DNA of 64,000 nucleotides from Sphingomonas sp. Leaf230 (GCF_001421745.1 NZ_LMKW01000010.1:401131-465130), one strand, 5' to 3'; positions 19,661 to 29,118 are shown, counted from the first letter of the stretch. Program-made: numbers and translations. The notes: generated by a model from the letters alone, not told the origin.

Positions 19661-21172
19661 GTGGGGTTTCGGGTGCCAGGAAAGATCAAGCTTGAAAATA
19701 TCCGTAGCGTTTCAGAACTGGACTTTGCGATTCCCGATCGCGGAGTTTGGCTGTTAACTGGCGGCAACGGCGCCGGGAAAAGTTCTCTTTTGGCGTGTCT
19801 TAGGCGTATAGGCTACCGTTTGGCATTTCCGATTCATTTTCCCGGTTCTCAGCGATCTGATAAATTGGATAGCTTCTCGGGCGCTAAAATCACATATGAG
19901 CTTAATGGCGACTCTGTTGTCTACGCCTATAGTGGCGTTAGATGGGTTCCTACGCCGAAAAAGGGCGGCGAGGTGCTCGATAATTTTGGCTTCAAGAGAG
20001 TGTTATATATAGCCGCGAATGCCGATAGGATTACTCCTCGACCGGAGGATTTCGACGTAAGAAGGACGGCGCGAGCAAAACGCTATATTGTCGACAATGC
20101 AAACACGATTTTTGCGACCGATAGATTTTCTGATCTTCGGACTGTGAACGTAACGCGGGGCGCTGGTAATCAAGCTTTTGTAATGGGGCATGAGGACAGC
20201 CCAAAAACCTATCATTCTGAAAAAAACTTCAGTATGGGAGAGTTGTGCATACTCAATCTGCTTAAACAGCTTGTCGACTGTCCAAATAATTCACTACTAC
20301 TTATTGATGAGCTAGAGCTAGCTCTACATCCTCGAGCGCAGATAGAACTTCTCAGGTTCCTAACGGCGGAAGCTTCAAGAAAATCATTGACTGTCATTTT
20401 CTCGACACATTCCGTAAGTTTGCTAAAAGCCGTACAAAGATCTCAAATTATTCTTCTGAATAATACAGGAAGTGGTACTGTCGAGGTAGTAAATGGTTGC
20501 TTTCCAACATTTGCTCTGGGAAATATCGCGCTCGATGAAGAAAGGCTGCCAGATTCCATTGTATATGTAGAAGACGAAATGGCTTTAAACATAGTTGAGC
20601 CAATATTAAAACTTTGCATACTTCAGAAATACAACGGCAATGACTTAGCTCCAACTGTCCGGGTATTGCCGATCGGCGCGTTTCATGCCGTTGTGAAATT
20701 TCTTCGGATGAATCTAGGAAATCTGCCAGCTCATGTGTCGCAAATGGCCGCTCTTGATGAAGACGTAAAAAGCGAATCGTTGAAGAATTGGACTACTCAG
20801 GGGGATAGTGCTAGGCTTGCCGAGTTTAAAAAAATAAAAGATCGAATTCACTTCCTGCCCTGGACTCCTGAAGTAGCTTTGAGCGCTTCAATGATGTCGA
20901 ACAAAGACTATTACAGGTCAAAGATTCGTACCGAGTTTATGGATAGCCAATTTCAACTGTCGCTTGTCGAATTTGAAAAGATGGACGGACTTGCGGGAAA
21001 GCAATTACGAGACATGGCAAAAAGAGTTTTAAAAGAATTAATTTTAGAGCTGTCGAAGAATTTTGGATGCGATCAAGCTAGGATTAGAAAAATTCTTTGC
21101 GACGCTTTTGCTCAGGACTTTGTCCTTCAAAACAAAAGTACGGCAATGTCAAGTTTTGGGCCGTTTATATAG
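19661..21172 (+). CDS. OLD-like AAA ATPase with TOPRIM-like C-terminus
   Basis: A 503-residue protein on visibly A/T-rich DNA. The N-terminal ATPase domain has Walker A GGNGAGKSS (34-42), an ABC-type signature FSMGE (190-194), Walker B LLLIDELE (212-219) and an H-loop STHS (248-251). The part after about 300 reads like a degenerate TOPRIM nuclease: SIVYVEDEMALNIVEPIL with E304, then AALDEDVKS with D366/D368. This order matches OLD-family ATPase-nucleases and related phage-defence proteins. The start is uncertain: GTG at 19661 or GTG at 19673. No partner gene accompanies it. ATPase assignment is firm; nuclease activity and defence role are inferred. Confidence 0.75.
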   Translation: MGFRVPGKIKLENIRSVSELDFAIPDRGVWLLTGGNGAGKSSLLACLRRIGYRLAFPIHFPGSQRSDKLDSFSGAKITYELNGDSVVYAYSGVRWVPTPKKGGEVLDNFGFKRVLYIAANADRITPRPEDFDVRRTARAKRYIVDNANTIFATDRFSDLRTVNVTRGAGNQAFVMGHEDSPKTYHSEKNFSMGELCILNLLKQLVDCPNNSLLLIDELELALHPRAQIELLRFLTAEASRKSLTVIFSTHSVSLLKAVQRSQIILLNNTGSGTVEVVNGCFPTFALGNIALDEERLPDSIVYVEDEMALNIVEPILKLCILQKYNGNDLAPTVRVLPIGAFHAVVKFLRMNLGNLPAHVSQMAALDEDVKSESLKNWTTQGDSARLAEFKKIKDRIHFLPWTPEVALSASMMSNKDYYRSKIRTEFMDSQFQLSLVEFEKMDGLAGKQLRDMAKRVLKELILELSKNFGCDQARIRKILCDAFAQDFVLQNKSTAMSSFGPFI

Positions 21173-21227
21173 TTTGTGATCTAAAATGAATACGGGGTAT
21201 CATTCGGAATATGTTGATCGCCCAATC

Positions 21228-21494
21228 TCAATAATGATACCGGCACTGCGCAACCTGCACCGTCTGAGCGTCACCACTTCCCGTCACGCGGTAAACCAGC
21301 CGATGCTCATGGTTGATCCGGCGCGACCACCAGCCCGACAGATTGCCGCCGAGCGGTTCGGGTTTGCCGGTGCCCTTGAACGGATGCCGGCGGCATTCCT
21401 CGATCAACGCGTTCAGCTTGTCGAACAGCTTGGCATCGCTCGTCCTGAGGTCGCCATATTCGGCCCAGGAGCGCGATGAGAACTGGACGTTCAA
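21228..21494 (-). CDS. yoeB: YoeB-family mRNA-interferase toxin
   Basis: An 88-residue toxin of the RelE/YoeB fold that cleaves mRNA in the ribosomal A site. It matches YoeB in the RSWAEYGDLRTSD opening, HPFKGTGKPEPLGGNLSGWW and the C-terminal INHEHRLVYRV and CRYHY, including the catalytic-region His and Tyr. The start is a TTG that overlaps the antitoxin stop codon by four bases (TTGA), giving translational coupling; a longer frame upstream would be antitoxin shadow. The gene converges with the OLD-like ATPase gene, 55 bases apart. Confidence 0.9.
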   Translation of the reverse strand: MNVQFSSRSWAEYGDLRTSDAKLFDKLNALIEECRRHPFKGTGKPEPLGGNLSGWWSRRINHEHRLVYRVTGSGDAQTVQVAQCRYHY

Positions 21495-21745
21495 GGATCG
21501 ACTAGCGCGTGGACTTCGCCACCACCGGCATCCAGTTCGGCGATGCTCTCCAGCAACCGCTTTGCATTGGCGGGCGAGCGCAACAGATAGAGCGTCTCCT
21601 CCATCCCGGCCCATTCGCTCGCCGAGATCAGCACGACATTCTCCCCGCGCTGGCGCGTGATCATCACGGGCGCGCGGTCCGCCGCGACCTTGTCGATCAC
21701 GGACTTCAGGTTCTCGCGTGCTTCGGAGTAGGTGACGGTCTGCAT
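21491..21745 (-). CDS. yefM: YefM/Phd-family antitoxin
   Basis: An 84-residue antitoxin that binds YoeB and represses the operon. The N-terminus QTVTYSEARENLKSVIDKV and the MITRQRGENVVLISASEWAGM segment are diagnostic of the Phd/YefM fold; the C-terminal part binds the toxin. The chosen ATG lies directly upstream of that opening; a start 17 codons further upstream would run through the operator palindrome. It is the first gene of the pair. Confidence 0.92.
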   Translation of the reverse strand: MQTVTYSEARENLKSVIDKVAADRAPVMITRQRGENVVLISASEWAGMEETLYLLRSPANAKRLLESIAELDAGGGEVHALVDP

Positions 21746-21755
21746 GCATGGAAGG

Positions 21756-21773
21756 TGGACAGTATATTGTCCA
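21756..21773 (-). promoter_or_regulatory. Probable YefM operator
   Basis: TGGACAGTATATTGTCCA is a nearly perfect palindrome (TGGACA, six-base centre, TGTCCA) 11 bases upstream of the antitoxin start. Its position fits autoregulation by the YefM-YoeB complex, and the TATATTGTCC stretch could overlap the promoter's -10 region. Confidence 0.6.
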
Positions 21774-21960
21774 ATGTCAAACCCCATCGATCCCACTCAT
21801 TTTCTACGAAAAGGGTATCTCGTGAAAAGTGACCGCCCGACGTTGCACCTCGGCACACAGCGCAGCGTGATGGATGCCCCACGGCAACACCACGCACAAA
21901 TCGGTCCAACAGCCCACGCAAACGCTGTCCTACACGCCGCCCGCCTGATCCGCTCCGGCC

Positions 21961-22815
21961 ATGACCAAACCCACGCGCACGCGCGCTCGCCGCGATGTCA
22001 TGCCCGACATCGCCCCCGCTCTCGAACCAGCCGCTCCCGAGCCAACCGCACAGACCACCGCGATGACCATCATCGAGGCGGAGCACCTCCCGACGGTCGA
22101 GGACTTCGACCTCGCCGAATACGACTGGGTGCCAGTCCGGCGGAAGGTGCGGCACGATGGCTGGACGGTCGCGACGCAGCAGGCGTTCATCGGCGTGCTG
22201 GCGGATACCGGCTCGGTCACGCAGGCCGCGCGCGAGGTGAACATGTCGGCCACCTCCTGCTACCGCCTGCGCCGCGCGGCCGACGGCGCGGCGTTCGCGG
22301 CGGCGTGGGATGCGGCGGTGCAGACCGCGTCGCTGCGGCTGGTCGATCTCGCCTTCGATCGTGCGATCAACGGATCGCCCGAGCCGGTGTTCGACCGCGA
22401 AGGCAACCGCGTCGGCCAGCGCGTCCGTTACAACGATCGCCTGCTGATGTTCCTCCTGCGGGCGCACCAACCCGATCGCTATCGCACCCCCGGCCAGTCG
22501 CCTGCGCCGGCGCCCATCCCGGTACCGCCGGTCGATACCACGCTAGCCGCGCTTGCGCCGCCGATGCCCGCCGAACCGCACCGCCTGATGGCCCCCGAGG
22601 CGCTGGTGATGGCGCTCGAAGTCGCCGATATCCGCGCCGAACCCGTCGCCAGGCGCCGTCCCGCGTCAGCCGGTTCCGCACCGTCCGTCCAGACGTTCGA
22701 GGCGCAACTCGCCGCCGCGAAGGCGACGATCCCGCCCAAATATCCCGAGAGGGTCCGCTTCCAGGAAGGTGAGGATAACCATGAAGGTCCTGGCCGGCGC
22801 CGTTTCCGAGCGTAA
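21961..22815 (+). CDS. TerS-like helix-turn-helix protein
   Basis: A 284-residue protein. Residues about 65-105 form a helix-turn-helix typical of phage small-terminase-like proteins: AFIGVLADTGSVTQAAREV followed by NMSATSCYRLRR. Next come AFAAAWDAAVQTASLRLVDLA and YNDRLLMFLLRAHQPDRY, also usual in that group. The C-terminal third is Pro/Ala-rich and low-complexity. No large terminase, portal or other phage gene is nearby, so it may be a domesticated remnant or a regulator. Starts at 21961 or 22000 are both possible. Confidence 0.65.
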   Translation: MTKPTRTRARRDVMPDIAPALEPAAPEPTAQTTAMTIIEAEHLPTVEDFDLAEYDWVPVRRKVRHDGWTVATQQAFIGVLADTGSVTQAAREVNMSATSCYRLRRAADGAAFAAAWDAAVQTASLRLVDLAFDRAINGSPEPVFDREGNRVGQRVRYNDRLLMFLLRAHQPDRYRTPGQSPAPAPIPVPPVDTTLAALAPPMPAEPHRLMAPEALVMALEVADIRAEPVARRRPASAGSAPSVQTFEAQLAAAKATIPPKYPERVRFQEGEDNHEGPGRRRFRA

Positions 22816-22851
22816 CTTTATCGTGACCTTTGGCGCCGGCTATCTCCCGAC

Positions 22852-23151
22852 CTAACGCTTCCGAACGAACTCCGCGCGCAGCACCAGCCCCTTGATCCCC
22901 TCGTACCGGCAGTCGATCTCCTGCGCGTCGCCGGTCAACCGGATCGACTTGATCACCGTCCCGCGCTTCAGCGTCTGCCCCGCGCCCTTCACGGTCAGGT
23001 CCTTGATCAACGTCACCTGGTCGCCGTCCGCCAGCATGTTGCCGACCGAATCCCGCACCACGACCGCGCCGTCATCCGCCGCCACCGCGGTCGCAGCACC
23101 GCCCGCAACCCACTCGCCGGTCGCTTCGTCATAGACATATTCGTCGCTCAT
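22852..23151 (-). CDS. phnA: PhnA/YjdM-family protein
   Basis: A 99-residue protein carrying the PhnA domain: VVVRDSVGNMLADGDQVTLI, then KDLTVKGAGQTLKRGT and a strand-rich C-terminus ending LRAEFVRKR. It lacks the N-terminal zinc ribbon of E. coli YjdM, as many alphaproteobacterial forms do. Despite the old name 'alkylphosphonate uptake', the function is unproven. Its ATG overlaps the ung stop codon by one base (TAATG), so the two are translationally coupled. Confidence 0.85.
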   Translation of the reverse strand: MSDEYVYDEATGEWVAGGAATAVAADDGAVVVRDSVGNMLADGDQVTLIKDLTVKGAGQTLKRGTVIKSIRLTGDAQEIDCRYEGIKGLVLRAEFVRKR

Positions 23152-23846
23152 TAGTCGGTCTCCGGCAGCGCCCAGTCGATCGGCGCGCGCCCATGGGTTT
23201 CGAGAAAGTCGTTGGCCCGGCTGAACGGCCGCGATCCGAAGAACCCGGTCCGCGCCGCCAGCGGCGACGGGTGCGCGGACTGGATCACCAGATGCCGCCC
23301 GCCCTTCGCAACGTCATCGACGAACGCCGCCTTCTTCTGCGCATACGCCCCCCACAGCAGGAACACGACCGGTTTGTCCTGCGCGTTCACCGCCGCAATA
23401 ACGGCGTCAGTAAACCGCTCCCACCCGCGCTTCTGGTGCGACGCAGCTTCCCCCATCCGCACGCTCAGCACCGCGTTGAGCAACAGCACGCCTTGTGCGG
23501 CCCAATGATCCAGCATGCCATGGCGTGCCCGCGGAATCCCGAGATCCGCCTCCAGCTCCTTGTAGATGTTCACCAGGCTAGGCGGCGTCCGCACGCCCTT
23601 GCGCACCGAGAAGCTCAGCCCATGCGCCTGCCCCTCGCCGTGGTACGGATCCTGCCCCAGAATCACGACCCGCACCTGATCCAGCGGCGTCAGCTCCAGA
23701 GCTCGAAACCGGTCCGCAACTTCCGGAAACACCCGAGCCCCCGCCGCCCGCTCAGCCTCCAGAAACGCATCGAGCGCCCGCATGTACGGCGCGTCGAACT
23801 CGGCAGCGAGCGCCTGCCAACTTGCGGGGAGCGTATGATCGATCAT
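23151..23846 (-). CDS. ung: Uracil-DNA glycosylase (family 1)
   Basis: Removes uracil from DNA, starting base-excision repair. The 231-residue protein has the water-activating motif GQDPYH (64-69, catalytic D66) and the leucine-loop motif HPSPLAA (192-198), both intact. The ATG of [10 protein letters not shown] is chosen; a start 12 codons further upstream lies nearer the divergent repeat and adds no family sequence. It forms an operon with the downstream phnA-like gene. Confidence 0.95.
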   Translation of the reverse strand: MIDHTLPASWQALAAEFDAPYMRALDAFLEAERAAGARVFPEVADRFRALELTPLDQVRVVILGQDPYHGEGQAHGLSFSVRKGVRTPPSLVNIYKELEADLGIPRARHGMLDHWAAQGVLLLNAVLSVRMGEAASHQKRGWERFTDAVIAAVNAQDKPVVFLLWGAYAQKKAAFVDDVAKGGRHLVIQSAHPSPLAARTGFFGSRPFSRANDFLETHGRAPIDWALPETD

Positions 23847-23890
23847 CCCTGCCGCATGTCGGACAGGGCAGGGGAGTGTCAATCGCCGCT

Positions 23891-23971
23891 CTAGTTCCCC
23901 CGCGGAGGCGGGGGCCCAGGATCACACACGGTACCGCCCGAGACCCTGGACCCCCGCCTCCGCGGGGGAAC
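23891..23971. repeat. REP-like palindrome, family B copy 3
   Basis: Arms 23891-23920 and 23945-23971 repeat the family B pattern (TTCCCCCGCGGAGGCGGGGG). It lies in the divergent gap between ung and the amidase gene, so it sits where both promoters should be. Confidence 0.8.
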
Positions 23972-24022
23972 GGCAAAGCGAAAGGCTCGCACTTCCCAGC
24001 ACCCGCCATTATATGCGCGCCC

Positions 24023-24871
<849 letters not shown>

Positions 24872-24877
24872 CCCATC

Positions 24878-25002
24878 GATCCTCCCCCGCCAGGGGAGGT
24901 GGCTGGCGCTTGCCAGACGGAGGGGGAGGAAAGGGTGACCGAGGTTCCGTGTCCTCCCCCTCCGTCACCTTCGGCGACACCTCCCCCTGGCGGGGGAGGA
25001 TC
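24878..25002. repeat. Nested palindrome, family E copy 2
   Basis: Arms 24878-24901 and 24978-25002 with an inner AGACGGAGGGGGAGGA pair repeat the structure at 8422-8545. Its last two bases form part of the stop codon of the convergent DUF4337 gene, so it lies exactly between the two stop codons and may end both transcripts. Confidence 0.85.
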
Positions 25003-25576
25003 ACAACCAAGCCAACCCCGCCAACAACGCCCCCACTAGCGCAGCAGCCCCCGCAACCCACAGCAACCACCGCCGCCCGGTCAGCGCGGTAATCGACGCC
25101 AGCGCGATCGCCACCTGGATCGCGGTCACCGCCAGCGCCAGCTTCGTATGCGGCCGCAGCGCCTCGTCCGACTCCCCATCCGCCGCCGCCGATCGCCGAT
25201 CGAGCGTCTCCGCCTCCCGCTTCAACGCCGTCCCCCGCGCCGTGTACCGCGCGATATCCGCCCGGTGCGCCGCCATTTGCGTCGCACCGAACCCGACCGG
25301 CGCGAGGTCGACCTCCATCTGCGCGATATGCCGCTTCAAATCCTCCGCCTGGTAATAGCCCCACGCATCCGACGCTTGAGCCTTGATTAGCACCGCCTCG
25401 TTCTTGTGGAGCAACGCCTCGTTCTGCGTATGCCCGCCGAGGAAACTGGTCACCGCCGCCAGCGTCGCCAGGATCGCGGTGAACAGCGCGATCCGCTGGT
25501 CGAACGCCTCACCCTGGGCCGCGCGCTCCTCCGACAGTTGCTCATGCAACCCGCGCACTTCGAAATCATCATCCAT
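25001..25576 (-). CDS. DUF4337 membrane protein
   Basis: A 191-residue protein of the DUF4337 family. It has an N-terminal acidic, helical stretch, a hydrophobic segment (IALFTAILATLAAVTSFLGG, about 29-48), the characteristic NEALLHKNEAVLIKAQASDAW region, a coiled-coil-like middle and two C-terminal membrane segments. Function is unknown for the family. It is convergent with the amidase gene and divergent from the lipoprotein gene at 25645. Confidence 0.82.
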   Translation of the reverse strand: MDDDFEVRGLHEQLSEERAAQGEAFDQRIALFTAILATLAAVTSFLGGHTQNEALLHKNEAVLIKAQASDAWGYYQAEDLKRHIAQMEVDLAPVGFGATQMAAHRADIARYTARGTALKREAETLDRRSAAADGESDEALRPHTKLALAVTAIQVAIALASITALTGRRWLLWVAGAAALVGALLAGLAWL

Positions 25577-25644
25577 GTTGGTCGCTATGGCCCTCCGCGC
25601 GTGACTGGACGCTGATGATCGCGTGACATAGTCGTCAGCGCGAA

Positions 25645-26682
25645 ATGATCCGCACTCGCTCGATACTGCTCGCTCTCGCGCTCCTCGCCGGCTGCGCGAC
25701 GCCGTCCGTGAAGACCATTCCGCCGAGCGATCACTTCAACGGCACGCGCTTCTTCAACCCCGACGGCGTGCAGGGCAGCACCGGCGAGCAGAAGCAGGGC
25801 CCGGTCGCGCTGCTCCGCAACCTGGTGAAGCCGCCCTACCGAACTTGGCCCGAAGTCCCCGTAACCCCGACGCGCCCGCCGGCGCGCGTCGAGGGCCAGA
25901 CGATGCGCGTCACTTGGATCGGACATTCGACCGTGTTGGTGCAGACCCAGGGGCTCAACATCCTGACCGATCCGATGTGGCTCGAGCGCTCGTCCCCGGT
26001 CCAGTTCGTCGGCGTGAAGCGCGTCCGCCAGCCCGGCGTGCGTCTCGCGGACCTGCCGAAGATCGACCTCATCCTCTTAAGTCACAACCACCGCGACCAC
26101 CTCGACATGCGTGCGATGCGAACGCTCTGGCACCGCGACAAGCCGCTGATCGTGACCGGCCTCGGCAACGACCAGATCCTCGCGCGCAGCCGCGTCCGTG
26201 CGGTCGCGCGCGACTGGGGCGGCCGGGTGACGCTACGTCCCGGCATCGACGTGATCGTCGACCGCGCGCACCACTGGAGCGAATACGACCCCGGCGACCG
26301 CGACAAGACGCTCTGGGCTGGCTTCACCGTGACGCTGCCCAGCGGCAACCTCTATTTCGCAGGCGACACCGGCCCCGGCGACATGCGCTGGGCAGCCGAA
26401 GCGCGCGCAGCCGGCCCGGTCCGCCTCGCGATCCTGCCGATCGGCGCGTATCATTTCGCGGGTCACGAGACCGACAACCACATCGGCCCGGACCAGGCGG
26501 TGACCGCGTTCGAACAGCTCGGCGCAGCCTATGCGATCGGCGTCCACTGGGGCACGTTCGAACTGACGTCAGAGGGTATCAACGAACCCCCCGACCACCT
26601 CCGCGCGGCGCTGCTACGCGAACACATCCCGATCAACCGCTTTCGCACGCCCGTAGTCGGCGAGGCCTGGGTGATCGAGTAG
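25645..26682 (+). CDS. Metallo-beta-lactamase-fold lipoprotein (NAPE-PLD-like)
   Basis: A 345-residue hydrolase. The leader (MIRTRSILLALALLAGCATPS) has a lipobox, so the protein is probably anchored in the envelope. The metal-binding motif LSHNHRDHLD, an upstream WIGHSTVLVQ, FAGDTGPGDM and a later HFAGHETDN match the NAPE-PLD/UlaG-like branch of the superfamily. Bacterial members have no agreed substrate; a phosphodiesterase role is possible. It is transcribed alone, with no operon partner visible. Confidence 0.85.
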   Translation: MIRTRSILLALALLAGCATPSVKTIPPSDHFNGTRFFNPDGVQGSTGEQKQGPVALLRNLVKPPYRTWPEVPVTPTRPPARVEGQTMRVTWIGHSTVLVQTQGLNILTDPMWLERSSPVQFVGVKRVRQPGVRLADLPKIDLILLSHNHRDHLDMRAMRTLWHRDKPLIVTGLGNDQILARSRVRAVARDWGGRVTLRPGIDVIVDRAHHWSEYDPGDRDKTLWAGFTVTLPSGNLYFAGDTGPGDMRWAAEARAAGPVRLAILPIGAYHFAGHETDNHIGPDQAVTAFEQLGAAYAIGVHWGTFELTSEGINEPPDHLRAALLREHIPINRFRTPVVGEAWVIE

Positions 26683-26933
26683 CTTCCATTCCCCGGAGTT
26701 ATACAGGAGCCGACCGTTTCACAGCTCCTCGGCAGAGGCAGGCGCCTAGCTGGGAAACGCCTGTCGTGAGCGGGGGACGACGGCGGGCACGAGCCCGATT
26801 GACCACAGAGGTGCCGATACGGGACGCCGGTCGTCGGTTGAGGTCACGATGCATCCTCATCGAAGGGCAGGGTCCGTGCCGACCGTTGAGCGAACGACGC
26901 CTGGACGGTCCTGGCAAAGGCCTTCCTAATCGA

Positions 26934-27593
26934 TCAGCCGGTCTTCAGCCACTGGCGGAGCAGTGCGGTGACTTCGCCGGGACGCTCCATCGGCGCGAGG
27001 TGGCCGCAGGAGCGCAGCATGTGGAACCGCGAACCCTCGATCCGGGCACTCAGCGCGCGTGCGTCGTCGGGGGTGCAGATCAGGTCGCGGTCGCCGACGG
27101 CTACCAGCGTCGGGACGTGGATCGCGGCGATCGCCTCGCTGATGTCGGGGCGTGCAAGCAGCGCGCGTTGCTGGCGTTCGAAGACGGTCTGGCCGACGCG
27201 CTCCGCCATCGCCTGTGCGGGGCCGGCGACGATCGCGGTCAGGCGGGGGTCGGCGTGCGGTGCGGTGGCGAGCAGGCCCTGGCCGACGACGGTGCGCGGG
27301 CGCACCTCCATCGACGCGCGCGTGCCGAACAGCGCGATCCGCTCGATACGGTCGGGGGCTTGCCGCACCATCTCCATCGCGACGTAGCCGCCAAGGCTGA
27401 CGCCGGCGACCGCGAACCGCGGCGGTGCGCTGGCGAGCACGCGCGCGGCCATTTCGGACAGCGTATCGTCCTGCGACAGGTCGCCGAAATCGACCTGAGC
27501 GACGGCGGCGAGGTCGACGATCTGGCGCGCCCAGAGCTGCCCGTCGCAGCCCATCGCGGGGAGCAGCATCAACGGTGTACGCGGTCGGACCAT
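26934..27593 (-). CDS. Alpha/beta hydrolase
   Basis: A 219-residue alpha/beta-hydrolase-fold protein. The nucleophile elbow GVSLGGY and a final HLAPMERP histidine region are visible, with VGDRDLICTP before it carrying the likely acid residue. ATG 27593 is preferred because GGAG lies seven bases upstream; a GTG at 27632, directly after the stop of the citrate-carrier gene, is an alternative. It follows that gene closely on the same strand, so it is probably co-transcribed with the uptake locus. The substrate is unknown. Confidence 0.8.
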   Translation of the reverse strand: MVRPRTPLMLLPAMGCDGQLWARQIVDLAAVAQVDFGDLSQDDTLSEMAARVLASAPPRFAVAGVSLGGYVAMEMVRQAPDRIERIALFGTRASMEVRPRTVVGQGLLATAPHADPRLTAIVAGPAQAMAERVGQTVFERQQRALLARPDISEAIAAIHVPTLVAVGDRDLICTPDDARALSARIEGSRFHMLRSCGHLAPMERPGEVTALLRQWLKTG

Positions 27594-27633
27594 GCGAAAT
27601 CTCCGGTAGCGGCGGGTTGCGGGGATGCTCACC

Positions 27634-28935
27634 TCAGGCGACGAACGGGAAGGCGAGCGCGATCATGCCGACGATCGTCATCACCACACAAACGGCGATC
27701 GCGGGCACGAGCGTGAAGCGCTGGTGATCGGCGAGGTCGATGCCGACCAGGCTGACCAGCAGATAGGTCGACGGCACCAGCGGGCTGAGCAGGTGGACCG
27801 GCTGGCCCATCAGCGACGCGCGGGCGATCGCCTCTGGTGCGACACCGTAATGCGCGCCGGCCTCCGCCAGGATCGGCAGCATCCCGAAATAGAACGCGTC
27901 GTTCGAGATGAAGAAGGTGAACGGCATGCTCAGCACCGCGGTGATCGGTGCCATGTACGGCCCGAGCGCGGGCGGGATCACGCCGACCACCGCCTTGCTC
28001 ATCGCCTCGACCATGCCCGTGCCGCCGAGGATCCCGGTGAAGATGCCCGCCGCGAAGATCAGCGAAACGACCGCCAGCACGTTGCCGGCATGCGCGGAAA
28101 TGCGCTCCTTCTGGTCGGCGACGCCGGGATAGTTGACGATCATCGCGATCGCGAACGCCAGCATCATCAGCACGGACAAGGGCAGGATGCCCCATACCAG
28201 CAACGTCAGCAGCGTGATGACGAGCGCGGCGTTGAACCAGATCAGCTTCGGGCGGCGTGCCTCGGGATATTGCGAGACGGCCATGCCGGTGAACTCGGTG
28301 TCCGCGGTGATGCCGGCTTCGCCCATCCGGACGCGCTCCTTGCGCCCGAAATACACGGCGAGACCGATCAGGAAGGCGAGCCCGGCGATCATGCCGGGGA
28401 TCAGCGGCAGGAACAGCGTCGCCGGATCGAGCTTCAGTGCGCTTGCGGCGCGCGCGGTCGGGCCACCCCACGGCGTCAGGTTCATGATCCCGCTCGTCGT
28501 CATCAAAAGGCAGACGAGGTACAACCGGTTCATGTTGAAGCGCTTGTAGAGCGGCAGCAGCGCGGCGATCGTGATGATGTAGGTGGTCGAGCCGTCGCCA
28601 TCGAGGCTGACGAGTGCGCACAGCACGACCGTCCCGATCAGGATCCGCATCGGATCGCCGTGGACCATCCGGATCAGCCGCCCGACCAGCGGATCGAACA
28701 GGCCCGTGTCAGTCATCGTCGAAAAGAACAGGATCGCGAACAGCAGCATGACGCCAGTTGGCGCGAGGTTCTTGATTCCGTCGATCATCATCGGGCCGAG
28801 ACCCGCGGCCTCGCCCGCAAACACGCCGAAGATCGACGGGATCACGATGAGCGCGACCAGCGGCGTCATCTTCTTGGTCATGATCAACGTCATGAACGTG
28901 GCGACCATCAGGAAGCCGAGCAGGGCAAGGTTCAT
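27634..28935 (-). CDS. CitMHS-family citrate-metal:H+ symporter
   Basis: A 433-residue inner-membrane carrier with about twelve hydrophobic segments. It matches CitMHS proteins in the SLDGDGSTTYIIT motif, TPWGGPTARAASAL, GTGMVEAM and SNDAFYFGMLPILAE. The family imports citrate as a complex with Mg2+ or another divalent ion. Upstream on the same strand are a porin and a binding-protein gene, and further upstream a divergent TctD/TctE-like regulator pair, which supports tricarboxylate uptake. A 12-G tract lies 29-40 bases before its start. Confidence 0.88.
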   Translation of the reverse strand: MNLALLGFLMVATFMTLIMTKKMTPLVALIVIPSIFGVFAGEAAGLGPMMIDGIKNLAPTGVMLLFAILFFSTMTDTGLFDPLVGRLIRMVHGDPMRILIGTVVLCALVSLDGDGSTTYIITIAALLPLYKRFNMNRLYLVCLLMTTSGIMNLTPWGGPTARAASALKLDPATLFLPLIPGMIAGLAFLIGLAVYFGRKERVRMGEAGITADTEFTGMAVSQYPEARRPKLIWFNAALVITLLTLLVWGILPLSVLMMLAFAIAMIVNYPGVADQKERISAHAGNVLAVVSLIFAAGIFTGILGGTGMVEAMSKAVVGVIPPALGPYMAPITAVLSMPFTFFISNDAFYFGMLPILAEAGAHYGVAPEAIARASLMGQPVHLLSPLVPSTYLLVSLVGIDLADHQRFTLVPAIAVCVVMTIVGMIALAFPFVA

Positions 28936-28963
28936 CGCATCGTCCTAGAAAAGGGCGTGAATA

Positions 28964-28975
28964 GGGGGGGGGGGG
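28964..28975. repeat. Homopolymeric G tract (12 G)
   Basis: Twelve consecutive G residues on the plus strand (C on the coding strand) lie 29-40 bases upstream of the citrate-carrier start codon. Tracts of this length are prone to slip during replication. Confidence 0.9.
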
Positions 28976-29035
28976 TGGCAGACGTCGCAGACGTTACTGT
29001 CGCGGGAGCCGCCACACGGGCAGCCGCAAGCACCC

Positions 29036-29118
29036 CGTCATCCTGACGAAAGTCAGGATCCAGGGTTACGGAGCGTGGTCCCTCGTGGCTCTGGATCCTG
29101 ACTTTCGTCAGGATGACG
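29036..29118. repeat. Perfect 28-base inverted repeat, family C
   Basis: Arms 29036-29063 and 29091-29118 are exact reverse complements and contain CCTGACGAAAGTCAGGATCC. It lies after the porin gene, between it and the citrate-carrier gene. The unit is unlike the other families here. Confidence 0.88.

Noticed and set aside
26699..26917. A 72-codon minus-strand frame in the gap after the lipoprotein hydrolase
   Set aside because: Its only notable part (TGVSQLGACLCRG) looks like the translation of a decayed palindromic repeat, so I treat the 250-base gap as non-coding.
27625..29046. A 473-codon open frame on the plus strand
   Set aside because: It is antisense to the citrate-carrier gene and codes for charged repeats without any family pattern.
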